Origin: Podospora pseudocomata
Taxonomy: Eukaryota; Ascomycota; Sordariomycetes; Sordariales; Podosporaceae
Direction: 5' to 3'
Assembly: GCF_035222375.1 (NCBI RefSeq)
Contig: NC_085887.1
Coordinates: 1,835,501-1,899,500 of the forward strand
Length of the DNA: 64,000 nt
Below, in pieces: positions 12,555 through 25,251 of this stretch. Each line of letters opens with the position of its first letter. Position 1 is the first letter of the stretch. The position numbers were made by a program, and so were the translations under genes. The notes below the pieces were generated by a model that searched no databases, had not been told where the DNA came from, and saw only the letters and a program-made list of their open reading frames with translations.

Positions 12555-12830
12555 TCAATCCTCCTCGACGACCTCCTCTCCGTAGTTCTCCTCCTCTTTC
12601 TTGTCCACCGCAGCTGTTCCGGCGCGGGCGTTGTCTTCTTCCATTCTTTGGGTGAGCTCCTTGTTGATGGTGGCTTGGAGAGAGTGGACCGAGTCCCGGA
12701 GCTGGGAGAGGGATTGCTGCTTGGCTTTTACCGCACCGGTCGAGGTGGGCGTTGTTTGGGGGAGGGAGAGGGTGAAGGGGGCGTTGGTTTCGGAGGTGTA
12801 GGTGGCTGTGATGGCGGCTGGGTTTGACAT
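12555..12830 (-). CDS. GON7: EKC/KEOPS complex subunit GON7
   Basis: A single exon encodes 91 residues. The pattern matches fungal Gon7: a start MSNPAAITATYTSETNAPF, a helix SQLRDSVHSLQATINKELTQ, then RMEEDNARAG and the acidic tail ENYGEEVVEED. Gon7 is the small accessory subunit of KEOPS, which makes the t6A modification on ANN-decoding tRNAs and has been linked to telomere maintenance and transcription. It stabilises the Pcc1/Kae1 part of the complex. The gene converges with VPS39, with about 140 bp between stops. At this size and in this position it is easily missed by gene callers. Confidence 0.82.
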   Translation of the reverse strand: MSNPAAITATYTSETNAPFTLSLPQTTPTSTGAVKAKQQSLSQLRDSVHSLQATINKELTQRMEEDNARAGTAAVDKKEEENYGEEVVEED

Positions 12831-13462
12831 TTTGAGAGCTGGGGACGGGGGGCTGTGTGGTGAGTGGTGAGGTATTGGTGGTGGTGACGGTGATGGAGGG
12901 GGTCGAGGTTTGAAAATGGTGGGACTCCGGGATGAGTGCCGAGAATTGCCCCGCCTGGGGTGGGTGGGTTATTGGGACTGTGCTGGGGTTGTGACAACGC
13001 TTCAGGAACAAGGTAGAGATGATGAGACGGCACAGTATAGAGAAAATATATGCTGCTTCGTACATGAAATGGACATCAAAACTGTTGTCTGGTGGTCGGT
13101 GAAGATAGTTTACTGAAAGTGAGGCTTGGGGGTTAGGGTTCTCTGTGGCGGTCCCCAGCTCAGCTGAATACCCGCTCTTCGGATCACTTCCGTCATCTGC
13201 AGCAGGGGTCATGGAACGCAGACGCTTGTGAAAGGCTTGTTGCTACGACCTGTTTACAGGGCAGAGTTCTCCAATCCCACAAAGATACCTATTCTCCGAT
13301 TCAAGAAGATAACCTATTCTTCGATTCTTCAATTCTTTACTCACTCACTCACTCACTCGGGGCAGCCAAGATGTAACACATCCTGGCCCATGATCCCAGG
13401 CACAAAACACAGCTCGAAACCGACTACTGCCAAAGGCATCATCTTACCTTAAACCTTACCCC
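12831..13462. other. Divergent promoter, GON7 / hbrB
   Basis: This short divergent region contains a TTAGGGTT telobox at 13133-13140 about 300 bp upstream of GON7, and an ACTC tetranucleotide run near 13339-13358 in the hbrB leader. No gene seen. Confidence 0.5.
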
Positions 13463-14612
13463 ATGCAGCCATCCAGATCCACAGGGACCCCAGGGAGCTT
13501 CTCACCCCTTCCTGGGGGGTCCAGTCCCGACCTGCCACGACCGAGACCACCACCACCATCACGACGGCAAGAGTCGGCGACGTCGACGTCCACAGCCGAC
13601 GACCTGAACATACCCAAGGCCCGCGCCGCCGCCGCGCCGTCGCCCACGCCCATCTACACCAGCTTCACCAACAACAGCAGCACCACCAGCCTACAAAACT
13701 TCTCACGACCTACCCTATCCACCGCCGCCGCCGCCGCCGCCGCCGCCCGGTCCTACTCTCCCGCCACCGCAGAGACAATATCACGAAACGGGCCCTCACC
13801 CTTGACACTCCCGCCCTCGTCGTCGGCAACATCCCCAGCAGCATCATCCACCTTTTCGTCAAGGGTCGTCTCCCACGCGCGCAAGAACTCGCAGAATGCG
13901 GGCATGTTTGAGCCTACTCTACCCTCAACCAGCACCTCGAACCTCTCCCAAGTCGTCGTCGGCTTGCATCACCAGCCCTCTCCCAAAATAAGCCCGACGC
14001 CTCCTCACAGGGAAATGTCAGCGAGCCAAATCGCCGCCCAAGCGGCAGTGATGAGCCACCAGCAAAACCAGCAACAACAACAACAACAACAACAACAACA
14101 AAGAAACCAATCCCCCCACAACCGCCAACGATCATCCACCCTACCAATGCCAAACTCATCAGAAACAGAACCACCACCCCCCCCAGCCAAAAGAGTAAGC
14201 GGCGGACCGACAACAATGAACCCCCCACCACCACCACCAGTCCTTAGCCTCACCGAAGCGAGCGGTCCGAGAGAAAACGCCTTTGGGGGGCAGACATATC
14301 ACAACGGGTTACTAGGAAATCACACGCTCGCCGCAACAGCAGCAGCCAACCTCGTCTTTCCCCGATCGGCGCAAACCTCCCCGGGTCTACAACAATCCAG
14401 CATGCCTCCTCCCCCTCCCCCAGCGAGCGAGAAACCCCCCAAGCCGGAAAAATCCAAAGTCCCCAAACTCTTCTCCCGCCCCGTCAAAATCGGCAGCAGC
14501 AAAAGCAGCTCCGACGTGAAGGAGAAGCCGCTGCCCAGTCCAGGCAAGGGGGGTCTGCCCCATCCGTTTGCGGGGTTGCAGAGAGGAAACTTCAGCACCA
14601 CGAGTCTGGAGT

Positions 14613-14644
<32 letters not shown>

Positions 14645-16498
14645 GGGGGGCAGCAGCAGGGGGGTGGGGGGTTGTACAGTCTGTCCAATTCGAGTGTGGC
14701 GACGATACGTCCTGCTGGTGAGGAGGGGAGCAAGGAAAAGGAAAAGGAGAAGAGGCACCATTTCTTGTCGAGGCAGAAAAACAAGTTGAAGGATGAGTAT
14801 CATTTGCCATTGAGCTCGGCGATGAGTAATTCGAGGCCTACGGATCCGAGCGCGCCGAGTAGTTTGTATAATTTCAACATACCGCAGAGTCCGATGGCGG
14901 GATCGGTTGGGGGGTTTAAGAGCGGGTTGGATTTGAGGCACGGGGGACGGGCGTTGAGGGAGAAGAAGAATAAGACTGCTGCGAGCGAGGAGAAGGGGGA
15001 TGATGCTAGTAGTTCTGGGGTTGGGAGTGAGTGGCCTGGAGGAGGCGGGAGTGTTATTTCGGGCGGGGGAGGATCAGGGGGAGGGGGAGGAGGGTCGAGC
15101 AGTGTTACGGCGCCGAGTTTGTATTTGAACGAGCCGTTTGACAGTCACAAGTACGGGCTGAACAACATGACGCATGATGATGCGTGGCCGTTTCTAAAGG
15201 CAAAGTTGTTGGTTGTGTTTGAGGCGGAGGATTTGAGGTTGCCGGTGGAGGATATCAACCGGGTGGTGACGATGCATATACAGTGGTGCCTGCTGAGGAG
15301 GAGTCCGAATTTGATCGTGGACGATTTGAGGGAGCTGTTGACGACGGGGTTTTCGAGTTTGGATCAGACGTTGAGGAAGACGCCGGAGGATAAGCTGATT
15401 CCGTTGCTGGTGGAGCTTTGGATCTTCACTTTTACTGTGATCCTGCCCTATATGCAGGCGGTTTTCTTGCCTCTGGATCTGGAGTTTGCGGGGAATGGGC
15501 CGTTGATGACGGCGGAACAGGCGAGGGATTTTTGGGGGGGTGTACCGACCTCTTCCACTACCAAGTCATCACCTCCGGGGTCGGAACCGGCCGTCTCCCC
15601 GGCTTCGTCGGTGCTTGAGGTCAGGAGGTTGGTCCTCCTTGCTTTTAGGGATATTGTCATACTGCCTCGGTACGACACCCTCAAGTCAATGTTCTCTCGT
15701 CTGTCCCTCGAATTCCTCCCCCAGATTCTGGCGAGCAATGCCCTCGCCTCCCCACCGCTGCCGATTCCAAGCCCGGGATTTCACAACCAGGGGATTGCCT
15801 TCCAGCTGTCTGGCTCGCCAGGGGGTGGGGGTGGGAGTGATGCCTACTTGGTGTCGAGCAGTTCGTTACCGACAGCGCTGAAGGGGAGTGCCCCGCTTGA
15901 TCCGGCGACTGCGTCTTACAATTCCACCACCACCACCCTGTTTGGGGAGGGTTCCATCGCTGGTAACCGCTCCCGCGCCATATCCAACGTTTCGTACGGA
16001 AGCGACGGCGCGGTAACGAATCAGTTCTCGAGACCGTTCACACCCTCGAGCCTCAACGCGTTGGGTGTGGCGGGCGGGGTCGGGGCTGGGGTGGGCGGTG
16101 CGTCGGTTTTGTCTTCTGGTCTGGCGGCGATGACGCATGCACCGCCGCCGCCGTCCGGGGTTCATCACAGTCTTAGGGATCAGAATGTGGAGGACAGTAA
16201 GCAGGTTACCGAGTTAGGGGGGAGGATGTTGCAGTGTATGTCTGTGTTGGCGTCGATTGGGGTTGGGGGTGGGATTGGGGAGGGGCAACAAGAAGAGGAA
16301 GAAGGGAACAGGAAGGTGGAGGAGTTGGGGAAGTTGTTGAAGTTGAATTGGTTAGGGAGGGGGAGGACGGGGAGGAATAGGAGGGGGTTGGTTGGGGGAC
16401 GGGTGAAGAGGGGGGTGTTGGGGACGGGAGGGGGGATGGGGTTGGGGTTGGGGATTGAGGGGGGGATTAGGGAGGAAGGGGTTGTTGGGCGAGGTTGA
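13463..16498 (+). CDS. hbrB: HbrB-like TORC2-associated protein
   Basis: An uninterrupted frame of 1011 residues. The conserved HbrB domain lies at about residues 550-770: LYLNEPFDSHKYGLNNM, then DDAWPFLKAKLLVVFEAEDL, HIQWCLLRR, LRELLTTGFSSLDQTLRKTP and ILPYMQAVFLPLDLEF. The family includes Aspergillus HbrB, whose loss causes hyperbranching, yeast Bit61/Bit2 and animal PRR5/Protor, all TORC2 partners. The N-terminal half is low-complexity: a poly-Ala run near 13722-13748, poly-Gln near 14070-14101, Pro-rich stretches and a Gly-rich run just before the domain. The C-terminus from about 16320 is Gly/Arg-rich with strongly biased codons, so the exact end is less certain than the domain. Confidence 0.85.
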
Positions 16499-16763
16499 GG
16501 GAGGGGAGGGGGGGAGGGGGGAATATGATACCATGGGTCTTTTGGCGTTGGAAGCAGGAAAAAGTACACCTTATTGTATGGGCTTGGGATGGGAATTTTT
16601 TATGGGCCTGGTTTTGATGGTTGGTGGAAGGGGGCGCTGGAAAATAAGGATGGGGGAACAGTGACAATTGCCTTATACAGAGTTACCTAAGGTACCTATA
16701 CATGGAGGAAGCGAGCAAAAGATTATGAGTAGACCTTTTTTTAAAGGTGAATTGTAGAAAGAG

Positions 16764-16794
<31 letters not shown>

Positions 16795-18056
16795 TTTACT
16801 GTCGATATGGCTATGTGATTGTGTAAAACGAGAATAGATGCAGGGCAGTGAACAAGACATAGTACAACAAGGTTCTTCTCTCTCTCGGCATTGATACAAA
16901 GAAAACCACACTTAGAAAGTGTAAAACAAAAAAAGAAGAAAACTCTTTGCTTTCCCATCTCCTTGAATCCCCTTTTACCAGGAAAACAAAAACAGACTTT
17001 TATCTACACGTGCGCCAAGTTTTTTTTTGCCTATTTGGTATCTTAAAATGCAGAACCCTCCTTGGGGTTTGGAATATAAAAACAAAGAAAGGATGATAGT
17101 GTATGGGGGTATTTTTATTTAGGGTGACGTATTCAAAATCCAAAAGCAAACAGTCAGAAGTCAACAAAAAACTGGGTTTCTCCCTCCGTCTCTGTTTTGA
17201 CTGGGAATTTAGGGCAAAACACAAAGATGCTGCTGCGTGGTTATATAATATAAAACTTTCAAAACCGAGAGCCACACCTCACAGCTCACAAACATTATAT
17301 TCAAAACCAACTGCATCAACTTCGGCCCAAACCAAATATTCTCCTTTTTTAATAGGACAAGTCAAGAGGGACATGCAAGATAACGATGTCGACGACAACA
17401 ACAACTAATGTAGGTAACCTAACCCTCCCCCCCCTCCCTCCTCACCAATGCCCAAAGAAACTAAAATAACGATTCCTCCCCTCAATTGACACCCAGTATA
17501 AAAAAACCACAGTTTCAACAAGCGAAAACAATAATCATTTGACATCACTTCCCGCTGCTTTGCTCAAACTTTCATTCTTCCTGTGCAAGAAAAACCAAAA
17601 AAAGGGGGTGTATAAAACACAAACGCCCCAAGTTTCCTAGTTACCAATAAAAAAAAGGAACAAGCAAGAGCAGCAGCAGCAAAATTCCAAATTCCAAAAA
17701 AAAAAAAAACAAGACAACCAGATATCACAAAAACAAAAACAGCAAACCAAAAGCAGTCAAGACGCCTCGACACCACCGCCAAAGTCAGAGAGAGAGAGAG
17801 CCAATATAGCAAGCCCATCCGTACACAATTCCCATACACATGCCCTCCCTTTTCACCCCTCCTCTTACCCCCACCCCCCAAATCCAAGTTGCGCCAGCCG
17901 CCCAGGAAAAGTGGAAGCGGACAAAACAACAAATTAGACACAAAAAGCTTTTAAGCTCACCCCAGCCCGCCCTTTCCCCAGGAAACACATTAAGCTGTTT
18001 TTGATGACGACAAGACACGAACCAAAAAGAAAAAACGGAAGAAAAAAAAGACAACC
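16499..18056. other. Convergent intergenic region, hbrB / ptaB 3' ends
   Basis: This 1.5-kb region between two convergent stops is probably mostly 3' UTR. It contains a TAC trinucleotide run near 16765-16794 and A-rich tracts on the plus strand (T-rich for the ptaB transcript). No supported coding frame. Confidence 0.5.
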
Positions 18057-20706
18057 TCATGCTGGGTTGCCCTTCATCCGCTTTTGCATCCTCGGTGTTG
18101 GGGGTTGTTTTCCCTTTCCTGGGATCCCAACCCCGTTCATCTGAGGGGTGCCCATGGCGCCCGGTGTTGGGGCAGACTGAGGGGTATCTTCTTCCTTCAC
18201 TGTCGACCTTCTCCTCTTGTTACCTTGAGCAGGTGATGTGTTGGCGCTGGGGCCGCTCGAGCTAGTTCCTGGCTGGCTCATCTGGTGCTGCATCACGGGT
18301 GCCGCAAGCTGCCCGGGCGCCGGGCTGTTCACCACGTGCGGAGATCCTGGCAGTCCAATATTGGCCATGGCCGGGCTGGCACCCATGGGGAACTGGCCAA
18401 AACTGGGAGTCCTTGGCCCGCCCTGGGGCATTGGTTGCCCATTCATCCCTTGATGGGCACCCGAGTTGATCCGGCTGACATACTGCTCCATGGCGGCATA
18501 GGGCGCAATCCCAGGGTGGGCATGGAAGAAGTCGAATAACGGCGTCATTTGACCCATGATCTCCGACATCTTTGAAAACAGGCATATTAGCATTGGACTA
18601 TTCAGAGTCACCGGAGATCATCATACCTCAAGAAACTGATACACGTGCCCCGGCACTGCTCTTCCTGGACTGACATACGAGTCCGGAAGCTCAAGATCTG
18701 GCGGGGGGCCTGCAGGGGTCTTGAGTTGCTTCGTCTTGTTTTTCTTGTTCATTTCCGGAGATTGCTTGTTGTCTGGTGAGTTGAGAGCATGCCACTCCTT
18801 GACCCAGTTGTGGGCCGGCCGAGCGGCTTGAATAACCATGCTTCGGGGCACAAATTCCTCGAAATCTGTCGTGATGAACTCAAACAGCTCGAACTTTTGC
18901 TCACTGTCAAATGAGGCCCGCAGAATGCCGTCGGCAACCACGTGGCAGTTTTGATCAAACCGGTAGATGAGGCTGGCCTTGGTGTTCTCAATGAAGTGAC
19001 AGTCGTTTGGTAACGCACGGTCGGTTGTGCCCTTTGCCATGATCAACTGCATCGTCTTTACCCCGCTGTCGAAGTGGGAGTGGAAGTAGCGGGGAAGAGC
19101 GGGATACTGGATCTCATACGGCTTTTCCACCGGACCCTCGGCCGTCCTCTCCAGCAGGGTGTGCTTGAAGACACCCTTCTGCGAGAAGAACATTTTGACA
19201 AAATCTTCCCAGTAGCTCAAATCATCCTGACCCTTTGGCCCCTGATGAGTGATGGGTTAGCTAACGTGAACATTGACCCGCATTCCTTTACGTGCGAGAA
19301 CATACCGGGAAGCCACTCAGATGCTCGCTGAACTGCATCAACTTTAGCAAACATTGCCCTTTCAGTTCCATTCCGTTGCGCTTTTGCTGCTGCTGCTGCT
19401 GCTGCTGCTGCATCAAGGCCAGGCCAGCGGCCTGTTGTTGATTGTGGACTGCTTGCGCCTGAGCCTGGGCAACTTGAACCTGGGCGGCTTGCGCTTGAAC
19501 CTGGGCCTGGGCAGCGTGTTGGGCTTGGGCCACCAGTTGGACTTGTTGAATTGGTTGACCCTGTGTAGTCTGCGGTGTTTGGGGTGGGGCGTGGGGTTGC
19601 TGCTGAGGATTGGGTTGTGGCGTGGGACCTTGGGTAGGCGCCGGAGTCGGTGCTTGCCCGTTGGGCCCGGCTTGTGATGGAGTAGCTTGCCGCTGTGGCT
19701 GGCCTGGTTGCTGTGGTGGTTGCTGCTGCTGTGGTTGCTGCTGCTGTGGCTGCTGAGGTTGTTGTTGACCTTGCTGGGCCGCCTGTTGTTGAGCGGCCTG
19801 TTGCTGGACCTGCTGGGCTGCCTGTTGCTGGGCCTGCTGGGCTTGCTGCATGGCGGCCATTTGGGCTTGTTGGGAGATGATTGCCTGTGGGTTCATCTGC
19901 CCATGGTTCGGGTTGTTCTGCATCTGGTTAAGCTGCTGTTGGTGCTGCTGCTGGAGGGCGATCTGCTGGGCCATGTTGACGTGCTGTTGCCGTTGCGTTA
20001 GCATCTACTTCTTCCAGAGCACCTACACATTTCTCCAGCCGCGTCGGGCCTTATATCGTGATAATCAGGAGTGTATCCTTACGTTCATGGATTGAGCCTG
20101 TTGGTGTTGAGCTAGCTGTGTTTGTTGAAGGTGTGCGGGGAGAGGTACCGGCATCCTCCTCATTGCTGCGATATGAGCAGGGTTCATCTGATTCATCTGT
20201 CCCAGCGGTATGCCAATGGGTACTTGGCCCAGGTTGTTGTATTGACCAGCTTGCTGCATCATGGCAGCCCGTTGCCGTTGCTGTAGCTGGAGCTCGGCCA
20301 GCCTTTGCTGCTGTTGTAGTTGCTGCAAAGCTGGGTTGTGGGCGTCTACACAGGCTGGTTAGTACTTGTCTCTACCGTGGTGGGAGATGATGCGAGATGA
20401 CATACAAATGCCAGCAGACATTTGCTGTTGCTGGTATAGCTGTGCTTGCGCTGGGTTCAAATGCGGCATGCCGTGGGGACCAGGATGACCGGCGCCGGGC
20501 GGCATGCCACCCCCCATGAGAGCGGCGGCGTTCATTTGGGGACCGGGGCCCGACACGCCCATGTGTCCCATCATGTTGTGCGGTATTCCTGCTTGTGTGG
20601 CGCCCGGTTGACTGGGGTTGTGGGCCATGCCAGGAGCCATGGGGTGGCCGGGAGGAGCACCTGGATGTTGCTGCATCCCACCGGGGTGCGCCTGAAAGGC
20701 CATCAT
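18057..20706 (-). CDS. ptaB: LIM-binding (Ldb1/PtaB-type) transcription cofactor
   Basis: Five exons (20706-20406, 20345-20083, 19983-19306, 19241-18627, 18569-18057) give 789 residues, with consistent phases and CTAAY branch points. The N-terminal half is Met/Pro/Gly-rich and then Gln-rich with long CAG-type runs. The LIM-binding domain spans about residues 395-620: SYWEDFVKMFFSQKGVFKHTL, then YPALPRYFHSHFDSGVKTMQ, NCHVVADGILRASFDSEQKF and FELFEFITTDFEEFVPRS. Aspergillus PtaB and yeast Mfg1 pair with SomA/Flo8 proteins to control adhesion, filamentation and conidiation. The third exon could begin 21 bp earlier, at 20004, because two in-frame acceptors exist; I chose the one just after a perfect TGCTAAC branch point. 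Confidence 0.87.
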
Positions 20707-22340
20707 CTCCGGAGCAGCCGATTACCCACGACGTGGATATCGACGTTTTGTCCCTCCGCGTTATCGCATGCGAGGTAAGGAAGAGGTCCGGTGGCGGGCA
20801 GTTACCTAACCTAACGCGGACAGCGGTAGTGGTGGTGGTGCGCGCGCGTGCCGACTAGACGGTGCGATCGCCTGGGCGTCGAGGCCCGTCGTTATCGGGG
20901 TCGGGGATGTTGTGCGGGCGATTGCGACGGGCTAGATAGCAATAGGATGATGTTATGTAGGAGTATGTGATATGGGCGGAACCTGTCGCGAGTGGTGCGA
21001 CGCCCCCAAAAAAGCAATGACCAAAGGATCAGCGGCACCAAGAAGATGCTGGGCGGCCGCGGACAATAAAAATTACAGCGACAGAACGTTGGGCAGGCGT
21101 TTGGGCGTTCAACGGGCGACGTCGACTCTTTTGCTGCTGGCTGCTGCGGCGGCGGCGACGACGTGTCGTGGACAGAGGTGGTGAATTGTGGAGTTCCAGG
21201 TTTGGTTGCAGGACGGGGGTTTGGGAGTGGTGGGAGCGAGTTTCTTCTCTTCCGTGAAAGAGTTGCCCGATTGAAAATTGATTAGTACCGGCAGCACGTC
21301 AAATCTCTCCGCCGTCGCAAGACCAAGACCCTGTTCCCAGTGCCGCCAGCAATTCGTTACAAGTATAATATTAAAAAGTAGGAAGAATGAGTGATTTGTT
21401 CACAGAATTCATGACAGAAGGGCAAGAGGGCAGAGGGCAGACGCAGACGCAGAGGCAGAGGCAGAGAGGGACACCTGAAAAGGAGTGGGAACCGGAAACT
21501 CTCAGGGGAGCCGAAGTGTTGCAGACAGAGGTGCAGACGGTGAGGCGTTGGAGGGTCGCAGAGGGAGAGAGATCCTGGGCACCGATCAGGACCAAGCTGC
21601 AAGAGCCAGAGCGTTCGAATGCTGAGACCCAGTTGGGGGATTCGGCCAGCCTTTTAGAGCGGGAGCCTGTTCCCGATACAGCAAAATCGCACACTCTGAT
21701 TGGTCACCGGACAGCGAGATGTGCGCTTATCGGGGCTGGCTTGGGCCATTTCTGTCAAGGGTCATAGTTAATCCGTTCCATTGTGGCGGTTAGATGCAAT
21801 TCGGATGTAACCTAACCTGCGAGGAGCGCAACCTCGTCTGGCCCAAGGTCACGGCTCACGCATAACCAGAAATGCCAAAGTAAAAAATCATCGTGTCTCA
21901 GGTGTCCCCTCCAAGAAGCATCAAGGTATTGTTTTTGTAGCCATCACCATATTTGGGCATGCTCTCTTTCAGCCACAGATTGTGCCGCTTCGCGATTCAG
22001 CATGCAGCTATTTTTGGGGCGCGATTGCAGGCAAGCATATCTATCACGTGACTCGGTACACGGAAGCAAAAATGCGGCCCCACCCTCTCCCCTAAGGCTG
22101 CCCCACTGCTCCACCCAAAAATTTCCTTATCGCTATCTGACCGTTGGGTATTTCTTCAACTTCCGCAGCAGCTTTGACTCTCAATTCTCTTCTTCCACCA
22201 ACCAACTCCCCAACCAGCACACTTCCAGCCCTGGCTCTGCTCTCCTGGCAAGCCGCGAGAGCGACTCTCGACTCGTCGACTGCACTCGCAACGCAATCAG
22301 CAGCTGATTCTGCTTCTTGCCGCGCGTTTCCTGCGGTGTT
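20707..22340. other. Upstream region of ptaB
   Basis: GC-rich sequence from 20707 to about 20930 is probably the ptaB leader and promoter. A plus-strand open frame at 21387-21767 starts with ATG but encodes a biased Gln/Glu/Arg peptide and is not supported. From about 22120 the plus strand becomes CT-rich, like a leader for the candidate that follows. Confidence 0.4.
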
Positions 22341-23140
22341 ATGAGTGCCAACGGGTCGAGTCGAGGCTGGAAGGGCTGGTTGGGTTGTTCGACACTATCA
22401 GGTAAGCTATCCTCGTCTTCATTCTTCCCTCTCTCTATCGACTGCTGCTTCTCGCTGTCGAATGATGACAACTTTTGAATTGTCTTCTTTTCCCAACTGA
22501 ATCGACCATGAAGAAAACTAGTCTGTTTCGGGCTTTCTCCCACGGGGGAGGGCTTGTTGCTTGCCAGTAAATTTGTCTGACACATACAGCTTGAAGCACA
22601 TCGATTTTGCAGAGTTTGTTTTTGACTTTGGAGCTTGAGCACTGACCCTTCAAGCAGATTTTTCAGAGCACAATTTCCGCCTCGGTTTTTCTGCTTTCTT
22701 CGACTTTGCAACTAACTATGCAGTGACTCTGCACAACAAAATCACCACAAAAGGTCAGTTTACTCCCTCTGCTCGCAGCACTTGACACACCACACCCCGA
22801 TTCTACCATGATTCAAACTTTCCCACATTCGCAGTTTCCACTTGAGTCCCACCTAGAAGCCTATTTCGGGACAGATGAGGGAGCAATACTTCCTTGGATG
22901 TATGATTTTACAGAATCAAACACAGTCATCGCTCTGAGCCTTGTTTGTCAGAAACCAGTTGCTAACATTCTGTTCTGGTTTTCAGGTTACCTGCTGGCGT
23001 CGCCAATGTTTTTGATAGCTTCAATACAAGATTATTCCTGCAACTTCTGTGTCTTCTCATGTTGCGTTGCCGTGGTGACTATGCCTTGTGTGATGGATGT
23101 TTTCGATTTTTAGCCTCGTGCGCGCATCGTAGTCGATGTG
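22341..23140 (+). other. Possible small spliced gene or non-coding transcript
   Basis: A CT-rich leader precedes an ATG at 22341, and 61 bp later there is a good GTAAGC donor. Downstream are a possible acceptor at 22723 (CTAACTATGCAG), a GTCAGT donor near 22755, a frame starting at ATG 22808 that could splice out 22902-22986 (GTATGA donor, GCTAAC branch point, TTTTCAG acceptor), and a stop near 23140. No chain of these exons gives one open frame from 22341, and I recognise no protein family. The signals suggest a transcribed, spliced locus; coding status is unclear. Confidence 0.2.
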
Positions 23141-23583
23141 TCTAAGCAGGAGCTCTCTTATTCCAATCTAGCGGCCCAAGGCACAGTGATGTTGCCATTT
23201 CTCGTTGTCAAAAAGAGGAACACCAATCGGGCGTCAACATTTTCGCTGTCTATTAGAAATGCCCAAGGTACCTAAAGGTAGTTTACTCAAGGTGAAGACT
23301 TGGAGCTGTCAAGGGCGTTGATGCCTTTCACATGATACTATCTACTGCTTCAGTTCCAAAACAACTTCGCTGAGCAGTTCCAGCCAAGAGGGCTTTCGAG
23401 ATAGCCTAGGGTGTTAAGAGTGAGTAGGAATGTGACATGTAGGCAAGTGACATCGGGATCAGCGTACGTGGTGAAGGCGCAGGATCCATCGATCTGGGAT
23501 CATGGCTATCCTCACTTGCACGCCAGTTTCTTATCCGGCCTGGGTGCCGTCGTCGATGTTCTAACTTCCCCAAACCTGAGACT

Positions 23584-24783
23584 CTAGTCAAACTCCCGCC
23601 CCTTCTTCATCATCTCCAAAATCTTGAAACTGATCTCACCCCCCTGCCTCGTGCACTCATCAACGTTCTTCACCGCCCTCCTACACATCGGGCAGGAGTT
23701 GTTCCTCTCCAACCAGCGAGCAGCACAAAACCTGTGAAACCAATGCCCACAACCAGGCAACGAGACAGGCTGCTTCAAACTCATCCGTCTTGTCCTTCAT
23801 CGATCCGTCCAGACAAGCGTTGTCGTTGTCGTCGTCAATCGTCTCCTGGCAGATGACACAGTCGATGGTAGTGTCCCGGTAGCTATTGTTCCCCCAAAAG
23901 TCGGCTTCCAGATCTCGGTTCTGGTAACGACACTCCTTCACTCACCGGGGAAAGCTCCGCGAGACAGTCGGCGGGCGAGAAATTATTTCCGAGTTGGTAG
24001 GGTGCATGAGGAAGCCACTTGCGGCTTCAAACTCGGCGACGTCCAACCATTCCCCCCTGAAATCAACAAGATCCATCAACCATGCAGTCATCAACATCAT
24101 CTCCATCAACACACACCACTCGCTCCCATCCCTCTTCCATTGCACCCTCCCAAAGTCCCACAGCAATGACGGCTCCAGGTCCGGCCCAGCCGGTGATAAC
24201 CTCAAATCCTGCTGATATTCCCATCCCAGTAACACAGTGACTCTGCAAAGGTCTGGCACGCCATTTCGATAAGAGGCTCGTCGGTGACTGACAAGACCCA
24301 GTTTCCAGTCGTTCGAGCCGTCTCCATACTTCGCTGAACCAACGTCAATGCAGCAAATCTTTCCCCTGCGGAAATGTCCAAATCGAACTCCTCTCCACTC
24401 TTGATAGCGGCATCTTTGACGACCTCCATGCACAACGCAACTGTCGTCGCCATCAGAGCTATTAGTACACGGTCGATGGCGTAATCCATCGAGTCGATCG
24501 ATTCAAGATTTTGATACTCAGTGCCTGCGTAGTAATCTTGCAAAATGTCACGGGAAATAAACCTATCCACCAGGTGCTTCGTTAGTCCAGATAAATAGAG
24601 CATAGCGTCGCTGTAGCCGTGATCGCTCCCGGGTTCTCGGTCGGCGATGGTGTCGATGGCGGCGTTGGAGATTTGTCGTATGTGATCTCGAAATTGTCCG
24701 ATCCGGTCACTGCCGCTTGGCAGTAAGGAATGGAGGTCATTGGGACTGAGGTAATGGGGCCTCATCAGGTTGTCGTTCGCCAT
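23584..24783 (-). pseudogene. RING-H2 finger gene, damaged (RING locus 1)
   Basis: An ATG at 24783 opens about 180 residues of helical sequence (MANDNLMRPHYLSPNDLHSL). The same gene continues in another frame from about 24240 (PDLEPSLLWDFGRVQWKRDG), then across a 63-bp intron (23945-23883, GTGAGT donor) into CVICQETIDDDNDN. A further frame change near 23795 is needed to reach LPGCGHWFHRFCAARWL and NNSCPMCRRAV. All eight RING-H2 zinc ligands are present but spread over two frames. With two frame changes and no plausible introns to explain them, this is either a decaying gene or a product of assembly indels. RING proteins are typically E3 ubiquitin ligases; the N-terminal domain is not one I know. 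Confidence 0.6.
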
Positions 24784-25160
24784 TTTGGAAGCGTGGATGT
24801 GTTGCTTAGTCCTGTGTGTTGAGTTCGCTGCTTTCTGACCGAGTCTTTGAAGTTGTTGATGGACGGAAGAGAATACTCAGTTGAAGATATGTGAAAACCA
24901 CAGTATATATCCGCCCAGTGAAATCCACTTAAAGAAAAACTTGTTCACTCCGTGGCTGTATCAAAATTTGTTAGTGACAAAAACCGTAAATCTCCACGCC
25001 GCAGGACCACAACTCTACCACAGGCTTCAGCTCATGGCCACCGCGTCGTTGAAGCATACTCCCAAAGCTCGTGAACCAGCACACCACACCCTTCCTCTCA
25101 TACCTCACCACAAACCTACCCCTGAGAACTCCAAATCACTTGTCACAACCTTTGACCAAA

Positions 25161-25251
25161 ACCTCCACCTCACAACCCAACTCATAACCTTCACCTCATA
25201 ACCTCCACCTCACAACCTTCACCTCTCAACCCCACTTACAACCCAACTCAC
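25161..25251. repeat. Imperfect CA/CT-rich repeat
   Basis: The 17-base unit ACCTCCACCTCACAACC occurs at 25161-25177 and 25201-25217, with degenerate ACCTTCACCTC copies between and after. It sits in the C-rich, gene-free stretch 24784-25398, which also carries an A run near 25270 and a C run near 25320. I see no gene in that stretch. Confidence 0.5.
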
